Shown in pieces: positions 1-10,918 of a DNA stretch of 64,000 nucleotides. Position 1 is the first letter of the stretch; each line of letters begins with the position of its first letter. Below the pieces are notes generated by a model, which saw only the letters and a program-made list of their open reading frames with translations, ran no database searches and was not told the DNA's origin. Source of the DNA: Ischnura elegans (Eukaryota; Arthropoda; Insecta; Odonata; Coenagrionidae); contig NC_060252.1 in assembly GCF_921293095.1 (NCBI RefSeq), forward strand, positions 8,246,001 through 8,310,000. The letters run 5' to 3'. Both the position numbers and the translations under genes were made by a program.

Positions 1-861
1 GTATGAGGTTCATAACTTACACTTTTTTTATGTGTATGTTCGTATCAGAAGTGATATCCCACACAGCACACCAACATTTTTAGAACATCCTGTGACTGTC
101 CGCCATGTGGCCTACGGATATCTGTAGGCCATCTGCATTTATGCCAAAGGATGTCTGCATGTCAGTAAAAAAAGGTTGCCTACGGACATTCTGAAAGTGT
201 CCGCTCCGGACACCTTCAGGACACTCAAAGGACACATTTAGCTTAGGACTGAATTTTGTTCGTTACCAATAAATACTAGGTCCAGACAAGAATTTAAATA
301 AATAAGGCATCAATTTCATGTACAATATTTATTAGACTTCTTTGGTACTACAAGAATCTAACACAAGAAATTAAATATCACGTATTTTTCTTCTCCCCCA
401 CTGCAAGCGCTTCTTGGCGTGCCTAATCTAATTTCTCAGTCACCTCTACATATTTTCCAGGGGCAGGCATGCTCTCCTGCACTGCTCCTGTAAAGATGAA
501 TGATATAATTATGGCATTGTTGCAGGGCATCGTCTCTTGTAGATAAAGGGCTGATAACATTTAAGACAAGGAAGCTACAGCCTCATTAATCTTGGGCTTA
601 ACATACTTAAAGTCTTAAAATCATAAAGTTAAAATTGTGAAACTTGTCCACAGTAGGCACTAGTAATATCGGCAATTTTCTCTTCTAACCCACATCTAAT
701 TTGGTGAAACAAATATGTACTCTTATTCTCTTTCAAAGAAAAATTATTTAAAAGAGGACTGGCAGAAGCCATAGTACGTAACTATCTTCAATAGTTTTCC
801 GATGAATGTCCACTTTCACAACATTCACTTACAAAAAAACAAATCCACATCCACCATAGAT

Positions 862-1023
862 CTAAAAGTCACTTCTACTGCTGTCTTCTATATGATAGAT
901 AGTAATGGCACCCTCCTCCAATCTGGGCACCTTCAATTCTACATTAATTGTCTTCTCCGTCTTCTCGTCTAAGGCCACAGACTATTTTCTGATATCACAA
1001 GGCGTGAAGTGAAGCTGACACAC
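862..1023 (-). pseudogene. THAP domain, second exon (decayed)
   Basis: The - strand reads VCQLHFTPCDI, which supplies the missing C and H ligands of the THAP fold directly after the KNIK end of the first exon. It continues with ALDEKTEKTINVELKVPRL, the stretch that usually follows THAP domains of this class in insects. One in-frame TAG lies between the two parts, and the acceptor in front of VCQLHF is not a clean AG. The reading frame is therefore probably dead, although the domain is recognisable. A possible last exon ending GKYVEVTEKLD lies near 440-505. Confidence 0.5.
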
Positions 1024-1458
1024 CGAAACTTAATAAATACGAAAATACCCTTAAAATTACTTGGTCATTTCATTTACAATTTATGGCATTTCTGCATGAG
1101 ACTAGGCTAATAAACATAGGAGGTAATTGTATACCTCAATAATTTTATATTTAAAACTATAGCATAAGATAATTTTAAATCACGAAAGCCGATGCATAAC
1201 ACATCAAAGGGCAAGCAAGCTAAGAAAGAATATTCGATTCTATAAACTTAGCTGCTAATTCCTAGTAACTCCTTCAACCACACATTAACCAAATGACAAA
1301 ACACAAAAAAGACAACTAAAATGCAAGACTTTTCAAATGAATTGCTGCTACAATATTTTAAATCACCACTTTTAGTCCTGGAGTCGTTCATCAACATCCC
1401 GAAGCCACTTCTAACTAGAAATTACATCCGAATAATTTCAGGGAGAAAGGGTACATAC

Positions 1459-1611
1459 CTTAATGTTTTTCGTAGGGGTGAAATTGTCTCTTCTTATCGC
1501 CCAAATACAGTTCTTCTTCAACTCACGATCTATAGGAAAGCTAAAAACTTGAACTTTGGGTCTAGTCCAGGAGTTTCCTTCGCATCCCGGCACCACACAT
1601 GTGAAAGGCAT
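1459..1611 (-). CDS. THAP zinc-finger domain, first exon
   Basis: Fifty-one codons from an ATG at 1609-1611 read MPFTCVVPGC, then FSFP, W and the basic stretch IRRDNF. This is the N-terminal half of a C2CH THAP DNA-binding domain (CxxxxC, conserved FxFP and W). It ends KNIK followed by a GTATGT donor. THAP domains bind DNA in P-element transposases and in many host regulators. The second half is at 862-1023. The gene sits inside the element at 56-2174, so it is either its own DNA-binding protein or captured cargo. Confidence 0.65.
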
Positions 1612-2178
1612 TTTTAACAAAAATACCTCTCAAACAAGTTTTTGAAGCCCACCGAGTGAAATTAAAGAATAACGGAAACTTCACTATTCACAGAAACTCT
1701 AATTTTCACCAACCTAACCACAAAAATCCCTGAAATGTGGTGAGATGTAACGTTAACAACGTAATCTCCAACCTCAGCTGTCGCTTGCGATCCTTCCGTG
1801 GGCCTTCTTTCTTGGTGGGTATGGCACCATTGGAGAAAGAAAATAGTCCCACACTGGACACGAATCTTAGTATCCAGATATGAACTGGATACTAATGTGT
1901 CATACGTTAATTCACGAGTTTTTAGGAAATTTGGTCATATATGTATGATACAATTTTATCGCTGCATATGAATTTGCCAGTGTACTGTTCAAAACCTTTG
2001 TATAAACGGAACACTAGTTGGACGTCTGCTGGACGTCCAAGATAGGACAGTGTGTGGACGGATGACAAGGAAGGCAGCCGGTGGTCCTCTGGCTGTCCTG
2101 AAAATCTGTGGACAGTGAGAGGACGCACTGGACGTGCAGCGGACGTCCTTTGGCAACAATGTGCTGTGTGAGATGTGA

Positions 2179-2439
2179 CAGTGGCGTAGCCAGGGGGGAG
2201 GTCCGGGAGGTCAGGCCCCCCAAAAAAATTAATTAGGTATTTTACTCTGGAAAATATAACATAATATTGAAAAATAGTGAATTTACAAAATATTTCATTG
2301 AAAGATGAAGTTTTTTCGATTATGAAAAGTGTTTAAAATTAGTTTTAAACCCACTACTTAGTACCCTGTTTTTCAAAAATTTTCCCCACGTTTTGGACCC
2401 CCCACCTCTCCCCTAAAAAAATTCCTTGCTACCCCACTG
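2179..2439. mobile_element. hAT-like MITE, 261 bp
   Basis: The left end reads CAGTGGCGTAGCCAGGGGG and the right end, reverse-complemented, CAGTGGGGTAGCAAGG. These are the imperfect inverted ends typical of short hAT-derived MITEs. It has no coding capacity. It abuts the right end of the THAP-bearing element. The 8-bp target duplication is eroded (AGATGTGA versus ATATGTTG). Confidence 0.6.
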
Positions 2440-3600
2440 ATATGTTGGAACAGTAATTTGAAACCATAATGTGTCACTACCTCCAAGTTTTCGATTTAGT
2501 AATAGATCGTAGTAATTTAGTAATAATTTTTAATCCTAGTTAACCCAGAGGAGTATTAAAATGCTGTACAAACCAAAGGAATAAACTGAATTGTAATGTT
2601 TTTTTATCATCTTTAGGTAATAGTTTGTTATTTCTATGGAATGTGTTGGGTACTTACTCATGCTGTGGGATGTATTCAGATGTATGTGAAGACCTTTCCT
2701 CAGAGGTAGAGCTGCATAACTCATGTCTGTTGATATTTTTTGTTTATTTTATAGGCATTACTGTGTGATATTACTGAAAAAATGTGTTCTAGATATAGTG
2801 TAATTAACTATAGGATAACCTATTAAAGTAAATTTGAAGCCAGATTTATGTTGGAATCCAGTGTACCAATTATATGATTAGTTTATGCTGCATATAGAGT
2901 GGTGAGTCGTGAATGCCACTTTTTCTGGTTCAACGATGTAAGGCTAACTTATTATCTCTCTGTGTTCCGTGATAGCAAAAGATTGAAGCTGCTCTTGCGA
3001 GCAGTTTATTAAGTTATTTTTATTAGCTAGCATATTTTACTAGCGTCATCATCTTTCTACCTCTTCAATCATGAGGCCATGTAGAACTTAGTGAATAAAA
3101 ATTAAATGTTTGCAGATCTACGTACTTGCACAAAAAGGACTGACTACAGGTGGAATGAATGGTGAAAGTTGAATTATTTAGAAAAAATTTGAGGGGAATG
3201 CAAATTTTTATCAAGAAATATTTACTAAATGAAAAAATTTCTATTTCATACACTATGTTTGTAAGATATCCAGTGAGGGGGTTACAAATGAAAAATGTAA
3301 TACTCGTCCATTCCGCTCCTTTGCCGGCATGCAAATGCTGCCTTGTTGCACACCCAACATTTATTATATTGTGCCATTTCTTGGTTGTGCGAATAAATAT
3401 GTTAATATACTGCACTACCCTACCCTTTAAATTCTTAGCTATTAAGTGTGACTTGAAAAAAATAAGAAAAAAAATTTAGTAAACGCTCAAACAAGAAATA
3501 ATTCTAGTCTTTCAAATGATAAGTTTTAAGTGAACTCTAATTCTTAACAAATGTCTTCATGAGGGAGATATGGAAAATTAACCTGTTTCACTGTCATATT
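2440..3600. other. AT-rich stretch without recognised features
   Basis: I see no domain-bearing frame, no inverted ends and no tandem repeat. Two overlapping open frames on opposite strands at 3065-3479 look like chance frames in low-complexity DNA. Confidence 0.4.
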
Positions 3601-4470
3601 AAAATTAAAGAGGGTGGGTGCATCTTGATTCATGAAATGTCACATAGAGTCACCTAGAAAGGGTGCTCATGAGCTGAGCCTCTTGTCTTCATTGGGAGTG
3701 GGCTTTCTTTCCTGGAAATGGAGCTCTCACCAAGTGGAGGAGTTTGCACATTTGGCACCAAGACATTTGGTTACTGGCCTTGTGGTTCGTCATTGGGAGG
3801 TTGGGATGGCAAGTGTGTTGGTTTCGCAAGGGATGTGTTGCGCATGACATGCTTCCCTTTAGGACTCTTCACAACTGCATTCCCATATATTAACAGCACC
3901 TTTAAAGAACTTGGCGAAAAATTGGTGGAAAACTTGTTTCCCTGCTCCTGCCTCACAAGTACCCCATCCATCCCCTGATTCAAGTGTTCTTTTTGATGCT
4001 CTCCTTGCTCCATCAGCATAGGCTTTCATCTTTGCCGTCTGTTGCTCCTTGGTTTTCACTCTCCCAGGGCGTCCCCTTCATCAGCTGGAGCAGGGAGCCC
4101 GTCGGTCAATACCCTACTAGCATGTTTGATGATATGCATTTTGCCTTGCTGCCGCTGCAATAGTACTGTTCCTTCAGCACATCGATGCATCACAGCATCG
4201 GTGACGATAAAAGTAGGATTTCCCAAACTAAAGTACAAATGCTAACACGGGATAGTTTGTGATAAAGTTCTTTTTCTTGTCCACGGCTCCCTGATTTTCC
4301 TGCTCCACTCAAAATCTGTCTCACCTTTCAGCGTAACCCTCAATGGATGGGTGATTGCTGAGTACGTAGGAATGAACTTTGCACTGTACCCAATCAGTAC
4401 TAACAGACTCACTAATTTTGTTTTTGCAGTCGGAGCCTTTATCCTGCGACAGCTTCAATACGACTGTCCA
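3600..4470 (-). mobile_element. Ty3/gypsy LTR retrotransposon fossil, RT end to RNase H part
   Basis: The - strand carries recognisable pol pieces of a Ty3/gypsy element: the post-RT stretch FIPTYSAITHPLR near 4330-4400 and an RNase H stretch with VLLQRQQGKMH and ASRVLTD near 4060-4240. It is broken in many places and looks old. No LTR was found, so the lower edge is approximate. The 7.7-kb element at 4471-12207 was inserted into it: the upstream part of the same pol gene resumes at 12208 in the same orientation. Confidence 0.7.
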
Positions 4471-5113
4471 GTAGGGCGGATCGCAAAAATCGATTTTTTT
4501 CAAATCCATCTGGCCCAATGAAAAAAAGTTGTGGGACCGATCAAAAATAAGGCCTGAAAATTTTGAGACCTGTACGTGAACCCCTGACCCTCGCTCAAAT
4601 GCAATTTAGGGGGGCAAGGTCAAAATTCGAAAAATATAATATTTTATGGTCATTCCCTATAGATTCTGCCGAGTTACTGCCCTTCTAGGCTTCTAGGGCA
4701 AAAATTTCGTGCATTTTGACGTATCTGCCACCGTTTAGCCACAAAATACCTAATTTGAGTCCGCGTCCGCGAAGAAAATATTCCAACGCCCACGCAGCGT
4801 CGCGGATACCAAAGCCGCAGGCCGATCCCTTCCCCTCTACGCTCGCTTCTCCCCCTCCCACGCCTCTAACACAGCAAAATTCATCCCGCGCATGCTGCTA
4901 GGAGGTCGTTTATCTTTCATAATATAAATCAGAAGATGGTAGAAGGTAAAAAACGATGCGTAGTGAGACGACTTATCCCTTCTTTGGCGCCTCGTCGGCG
5001 TTAAACAAATCGATGTTACCAACTTTTAGAGAAGTGATGAAATAATTTTAGACCTGCGCGCGCAGGAAAGGAGACTACGGTCTTGAAGACGCCTCTCGAG
5101 TGGCTATGAAGGT
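4471..5113 (+). repeat. Left terminal inverted repeat of the 7.7-kb element
   Basis: It matches the reverse complement of 11571-12207 with only scattered differences, including shared landmarks such as GGCGCCTCGTCGGCG and GACGCCTCTCGAGTGGC. Open frames inside it are mirrored in the other copy and are not genes. Confidence 0.85.
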
Positions 5114-6622
5114 TTGGGAACTTACGTTATGCACTTCTATTCCGGTATTGTCCGACAGCTGTGACTAAATGGATGAATAAGGGTGAAGGCCGCCGGCGTA
5201 CCCTCCCCGCTCCCCTCTCGAACGCCCCAGATGCAACAAAATTCACACCAAGTGCGTCTTTCTTCATAAGTCTTACTAATATTTGATTTATCAGCATCGT
5301 CCAGTGAGGAGCAATCACGAAGGAATTATTCAATTACCTGCTTTCCAGTCTGTATTTCTTATGTTATTGTCATTCCTTGTCTTTTGCTGCTGTCAACAAA
5401 GTTTTGGTAAATTCTTTCGCGAATCTCTCGTCCGTATGTATAATAAAAGGAATATTGAAATTTAAATTTGAACTTTCATCAATAGATTTTTAAATTCCAC
5501 AGCGCTATGCTCGGATATAGCCGAAGGAACCGGAGTCTCTCTCCAATATATCATCAGCGGGTAGTACTTTACGTCGATATTAAAATCCAGCAATTAAAAA
5601 ATATCTCGGATTAGTCGCCAAACGCATCCTTGCGGAAACGCATATTGGGTCCCTAGATTACCCTCCCAACGTTTATGTCGCAAATCCAAGTCAACATAGT
5701 GCAATTAGCAAATAGACCACTGTAAGGGATGAAATACGATTTGATGCTTTCCCGGCGAATGATGTGGGTAAACTCTTTTTGGAGTTCAACAAAATTTATC
5801 TCTTAGGATGAGCCCCCAGTCGGAGCTTGAAATGTTGGCCATTACGGAAAAATTAACCCGGTGGGAATCCCGAGAAGAGTCTACCCACACTGCAAGGGAT
5901 GTTGGAATTATGCTTATAGCAAAGGGATGATGCCTCCTTTTTGGGCGGTATTCGCTTGGTACCATCATAATCAAATCCTTTTTAATTCTGTGTACCTAAT
6001 TTTCACTCGGAAATGAATCGATAATCGCAGATTTTATAACTTTTGCTAATCCTCCGACGGGGGAGGCAAACCTCCAAAAGTGGGACCCTGTTTCTTCAAC
6101 TAACACCACACATTCCCCTATAAACTTGTATTGATAAGTCCTCTTCCCTTTTTTCATCAGACAAGAGTATAGTCTTTCATTCCAATAAAATGAGACCCTT
6201 TGATGACACCTCTCTTTTCTTATTCACAGTAATTAGCATCTTTTTCTGGCTACGTAAGTAATTCCGGTACACTAGCTTTGATATATCTTACGAAGTTATG
6301 ACTTTTGCGTCAGCTAAAGTTGCGGGAACGATCATTGCTGTTGCTTGGTTCTTGGATTTACCTCTATCACAGTTGGCAGACGCATTTTCCCCGAAGAATT
6401 TCCAATTTGAGGTTATAGTCCTTAATGTTTATTTCATGAGGAAAGTAGAGATACAAATCGGCTAATTTCTCGCCATTTTAATTTTCTTCGGATGAATTGA
6501 TGAAGAAAACTTTTGATACTATTTTCCCGTGCAAGAATTGACGATGATGACTCAACGCTCGCCTACGATTCCCTTTTTTCCCAAGTTGTCGAGTTTCTTT
6601 AGGGTTCAATCCAGCAGCCATC
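5114..6622. other. Interior of the 7.7-kb element, left part
   Basis: This is unique-looking sequence between the left inverted repeat and the nested GGATATCC element. No domain was recognised on either strand. A short - strand frame near 6478-6620 is cut by the nested element. Confidence 0.4.
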
Positions 6623-6639
6623 ATCCCACACAGCACAAA

Positions 6640-7210
6640 TATATCCATTGGATATCCAATGGATATCCATGTTGGTTGCCATGACATCCATTGGATATCC
6701 ATAGATTTATCCAATGGATATCCAGTGGATATCCAAATGTCCTCTATCTGGATACGCCATGGATATACATTAGACATCCATTGGATATCCAGTGGATATC
6801 CATTGAGAATGCTCTGGATTTGTAGTGGATTTTCAGTGGATATCCAGTGGATATCCAAATGTTCTCTATCTGGATAGGCCATGGATATACATTAGACATC
6901 CATTGGATATCCAGTGGATATCCATTGAGAATGCTCTGGATTTGTAGTGGATTTTCAGTGGATATCCAGTGGATATCCAAATGTTCTCTATCTGGATAGG
7001 CCATAGACATACATTAGACATCCATTGGATATCCAGTGGATATCCATTGAGAATGCTCTGGATTTGTAGTGGATTTTCAGTGGATATCCAGTGGATATCC
7101 AAATGTTCTCTATCTGGATAGGCCATAGACATATATTAGACATCTAGTGGATACTCATCGAGGATCCTGTGGACATTCATTTGATAACCAGTGGATATCC
7201 ACGATACTTA
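6640..7210. repeat. GGATATCC minisatellite with 122-bp period
   Basis: The phrase CCAAATGTYCTCTATCTGG recurs at 6733, 6855, 6977 and 7099, exactly 122 bp apart. Each unit holds several GGATATCC palindromes separated by AGT or ATT. The array is the left subterminal region of the 4.7-kb element and creates long spurious open frames rich in DIHWISNGYP on both strands. Confidence 0.95.
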
Positions 7211-8029
7211 GGTATTCAATGGATATTCATTACAAATCGTCTTGAATTCTAAGGGATATACAGAGTCTAGGGAAAATCTTGGAGATCCCCAAAAATTGGC
7301 ATGCTACCAACAGGATATTGAGTGGATCCACCAAATATCCACAACTACACTGTAAAATAGAAATTATACTTGAGTTAATGCCTTAAAATTTTCTTTGTTT
7401 GGCTACATAAATTTAATGCATTCTTTTGCAATGAATAAGTAAACACACCAATGATTGAGAACCTTGTATTAATTTAACAGACTAAGATTTTGGATATCAC
7501 CAGAGGTATAAATGATGGATGAAAGAGCAATAACATTCTGAAATGAAATTTATTTAACTTATGACTTTTACAATACAATGCTATTTTGTTTTAATTAGAA
7601 CATATATGAATTTCATTATTTAAACTCAATTATTATTAACATTATTATTATTATGTGCACCAGGTTCCTGGATATTCCTGAAATAAATAATAGAGCTTGT
7701 AAGTAACTAAGGTTAGTGCTCTAACAATTTAAAATTATTCCTTTACAGTAAGCTCAGAAGTATAAATCCAATGTCACGTAGCTGAAAATTGTGTTTTTGT
7801 TTCAATGAAAAGGAACTCCATAGTAGGAACAATAATGCAAAAGTCTAAATAATTTAAAGATCATAGGCCAATTTAAAGACCTAGGCCACCATCATAATTA
7901 ATGACAGACTAAAATAGGAATAATGATATGCTCTCTGTATAGATATTTCTGTGAGTTGTAATATTAAATAAATAAGCCAAATATTAATAATGAACATAGT
8001 AATTTCAGGACTCTACCAGAATTGTTTAC
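7211..8029. other. Element interior, probable 3' end of the DUF4806 gene
   Basis: This is AT-rich sequence inside the 4.7-kb element, after the last recognised DUF4806 exon on the - strand. An AATAAA-type signal in the - strand near 7550 could end the transcript. No further exon was identified. Confidence 0.35.
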
Positions 8030-8138
8030 CTGGCTTCATTGATGGCCCTCGCCTTTCCGTGTCGCAACCAGTTTTTCACAGAATCAATTATTACTTTGTC
8101 CGTAATTTTTTCATTAGGGAAATTACCTCTAACACCGC
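8030..8138 (-). CDS. DUF4806 domain, second visible exon
   Basis: The acceptor TATAG precedes the exon and the donor AG/GTAAAC follows it. It reads GVRGNFPNEKITDK, then SVKNWLRHGKAR, the C-terminal half of DUF4806 (TDK followed by a WL helix and basic end). It is in phase with the exon at 8369-8528. DUF4806 is a domain of unknown function seen in insect and cnidarian proteins; I infer no activity. Confidence 0.6.
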
Positions 8139-8368
8139 CTATAGCAAAGAGATAAAAGTAAATAATCATAGCATCCAAAAAAAGGGGCAAGTACATGATA
8201 GTTAATCTTTCAAAAAGACAAGGTCCACTATGTGCACTTAGCACAAATTATAATAATAGTTGCTAAGCTTATTAATTTAGATGCAATCTTTTTCTAGTAC
8301 TGCAAATAAAAGTTGGTCACATTTTGACTGGTAAAACTATTAAATGATGATCAAGAAGACATAATTAC

Positions 8369-8528
8369 ATAAAATCACTTCAGCGAGGTTAAGTTTTGAA
8401 AATATTTCTTTTTTCTTTCCCCCTGACCAGCTATAGTTGGCTGCAGCCTCATTGGTTAGAATTTTCTTAAGAATCGCCTTCACCACAGCATCAATGGAAT
8501 TTCCTCCAATGAGAGTAAAGTAATGAGC
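8369..8528 (-). CDS. DUF4806 domain, first visible exon
   Basis: The acceptor TTCTAG is followed by AHYFTLIGGNSIDAVVKAIL, then a run through NYSWSGGKKKEIF to LNLAEVIL, the core of DUF4806 (LIGG, a helical leader, a W-x-G centre and an EVI end). A donor T/GTAATT gives phase 1, which joins cleanly to the exon at 8030-8138. No stop interrupts either exon. Upstream exons were not found, so the N-terminal architecture is unknown. It lies inside the 4.7-kb transposon. Confidence 0.65.
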
Positions 8529-10428
8529 CTAGAAAAGAAGAGTAGTTGGCTTTATCTAGGTAATGAGCCTAAAGATGAAGTAATGTCAAGGCAACCAATT
8601 GTACATAAGAAGATAGCATTTATGGCTTAATTAATTCTAAGATGTGGCAACCAAATGATAAAATGCAAAATATCGTTTTCATTTTTGAGTGATTTCTGAA
8701 AAGTTTAACCTTTATGGTTAAATAAAATGACATTGAAGGTAAACTAATTTCCTAACAGGCAAGAACCGATTAGTTTAAAATGAGTCAGGAGAAAGTAAGC
8801 CTTTTATCCTTTTTAGGTGGCAACTATGAAGAGGCTTCAAAATTGAATATAACTGGTACCTACTATTTCCAGAAACAATAAAATAAATGATAAGTTATAG
8901 TATACCAGGACCAGCCACATTGAAAAATTTATGGAGCCACCTGCAGTACACAAATTATGAGAAAGTTCCGCAGAGAAAAATCATTCGCTTTGCCAAGAAT
9001 TTGAACCCAGATATGTACCTACATCAATTTCCAGTTGAGTGCCGGTAAAGCTATGGAGAGGTGTTTCCCGTATATTGAAGTTGTTGGACTCTACTACTAT
9101 ATACTATTGGACTCTGTATTTACTATATTTTGGGCTACATATAAATAGTCCAGAAATTCCCATGGAGGGGAAAGATGCCTTGGTTGATGCGTTCCCTGAC
9201 TATGCATTAATTTACAGGTAGCTTAGCTGGCTAAAGCACTCAACCAGAAATCTGAAGATCCGGGTTGTTCATGGCATAACTTACTTATTGTTTTGATCGA
9301 TCGATCCATTAACACATTTTCACAATGAGATGCCCGTATTTAAGATTTAACGTACCTATTCCCATCTCTTACATTTGTTTTGTTGTTTTTTTGCTCTTAA
9401 ATTAGGGCATCGAAAACGTTATTAGAATATAAAAAATTTCGTAGCATAAAAAGCGTGGTTAGGGCCGAAAAAACGTAATTGAAACTGCATGAAAACGTTC
9501 TGATGCCACATGAAAAGGCATTTAAAGGCCTACGTCTTTAAACACGTGTTTACGGTCGAGAAAAAAATGTTTTCGGGCGGACTTAATTACTTACTGTTTC
9601 AGTACTTTTTTTAGCTGTTTTTGAAACGCTTTCATGAGATTTTTGTGCTCTCTGGTATGTTAACGAATATGGTCAGCTATTAATAGTACGCGTACACTTA
9701 CCTTTAAAAACTTCCGTCGAAATCTGGCGGAGGAGTCCAGCAAATGCGTCACACAGAATGAACTAGTGACAGCAGTTTAAAATTCACTCGCGAAAAACGA
9801 AGTGATGAATATAGTTTTGTCGCACTAGCCTCAATAACTGACACTCGCAAAGACACTAGTTTCGAAAAACGTGGTCACTCGGATGTCAAGTCAAAAGTAA
9901 AACCAGTAAAACTGCGAAAAAACGTTTCCCAGCTTTCCCCCTTTCATGACGGTCGCGGGTGTACGACGTCTTTGCTTCGGGACCCAATACTGCGGGGTTA
10001 GGCTTTACCCTCGGAGTCCGGGAGCAACTACCCTGACCCTTCGCCTTTATTACCCCTCTTAGGTCATGCAATTGTTTATCCAGTCAGTTTTCTAAATAAA
10101 TATTTGTTCTTTTCTCAATAAATATAAACTAAGAATTGAATTCTTTGTCTTTTGAGCAGCGTTTACAATTTTTAAACGAAATTTTACGATAAATATTAAC
10201 TTATATTTCGAGTTCTTTATAAAAATCAACATGGAAATTGATGCTGCATTAAATGCGTTAATATTGACCTTAGAACTTCGTTTAAAATTTGACAAGGCTC
10301 AGAAGAAAACGAGGAATTCAATTCAAAGTCTGCAATTTACGTGCAAGAAACAATTGTCCATGTGCCAAACACATATAAGCAACCCATGAGTTGACCTCGA
10401 ACCGATGACACTGGTAGGGTCGTAAATC
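8529..10428. other. Element interior without recognised exons
   Basis: This lies upstream of the DUF4806 exons in - strand terms and should hold any 5' exons. I recognise none. The only other item is a short tRNA-like stretch near 9218-9280. Confidence 0.35.
9218..9280 (+). repeat. Possible tRNA-derived SINE head
   Basis: TAGCTTAGCTGG fits the RNA polymerase III A box, and GGGTTGTTCATGG about 35 bases on is a weak B box. No intact tRNA cloverleaf is evident. Confidence 0.35.
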
Positions 10429-10534
10429 CGGAGAGGAGGGAGCACATGTGCTCCGTCCTCTCCGGGGAGAAGGGAGCACATGTGCTCCCTCCTCTCCAAG
10501 GGAGGAGGGAGCACATGTGCTCCCCCCTCCCGTG
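10429..10534. repeat. Three-copy palindromic tandem repeat
   Basis: The 16-bp palindrome GGAGCACATGTGCTCC occurs at 10439, 10473 and 10508, each copy flanked by GGAGGAGG/CCTCCTCTCC so that units of 34-35 bp repeat. It lies inside the 4.7-kb transposon. Confidence 0.85.
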
Positions 10535-10586
10535 TGATTATCGGCGAGACACTTTTTAACGAATGTCCTCCAAAAATGCTCCGTAC

Positions 10587-10918
10587 CAATGGCGCAGCGA
10601 GGGGGAGGTTTTGGGGGGATAAACTCCCCCCCCCCCCCCCCCGCGCAGAACTCAGAGAAATTTATAAGTTTAATCCATTTTAATTAATTGGATTGATATT
10701 ACTAATAGAATAGGTAGCGTAAGGATTAATAAAATATCCCTCCTAAAGCTGTAAAACTCACAATTTTGAGCCATTTATTTTAAAATTCTGCAATTTATTA
10801 ATCTCGCACCTACCGCTTATCCTGGCGTGTATTCCATATCCCCACACACCCCGGTACATATTAGTTGCACCTAAACCCTCCCCCCCACCCAGCCTTAATT
10901 CCTATAGCTGCGCCCCTG
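10587..10918. mobile_element. hAT-type MITE, 332 bp
   Basis: The ends CAATGGCGCAGCGAGGGGG and, reverse-complemented, CAGGGGCGCAGCTATAGG form inverted ends. Perfect 8-bp direct repeats CTCCGTAC (10579-10586 and 10919-10926) flank them, the hAT hallmark. A poly-C run lies inside. There is no coding capacity. It is nested in the 4.7-kb element and is the youngest layer of the stack. Confidence 0.85.

Larger units (their letters stand above)
56..2174 (-). mobile_element. DNA transposon with ATCYCACACAGCACA tips, carrying a THAP-domain gene
   Basis: The left tip reads ATCCCACACAGCACA and the right tip, reverse-complemented, reads ATCTCACACAGCACA, so this is a 2.1-kb element with inverted ends. 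Inside both ends lie arrays of short GGACGTCC-, GGACA- and TGTCC-like motifs (about 95-240 and 2015-2150). The interior carries a - strand gene with a THAP zinc finger, and an AATAAA signal in the - strand lies near 325. No transposase was recognised. The same tips bound the element at 6623-11313, which has different subterminal repeats and different cargo. The target duplication cannot be set by eye (GTGAT on the left, GTGAC on the right). A P-like origin is possible because P transposases carry THAP domains, but that is inference. Confidence 0.65.

Noticed and set aside
4716-5022. Paired open frames that recur at 11664-11970
   Set aside because: They are the same inverted repeat read twice; the mirrored frames have no recognised domain.
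6478-7132. Long overlapping open frames rich in DIHWISNGYP on both strands
   Set aside because: They are translations of the GGATATCC minisatellite and repeat with its 122-bp period; no independent coding signal.
6640-7210. CRISPR-like array
   Set aside because: Units are contiguous 122-bp tandem copies without unique spacers, in animal DNA.
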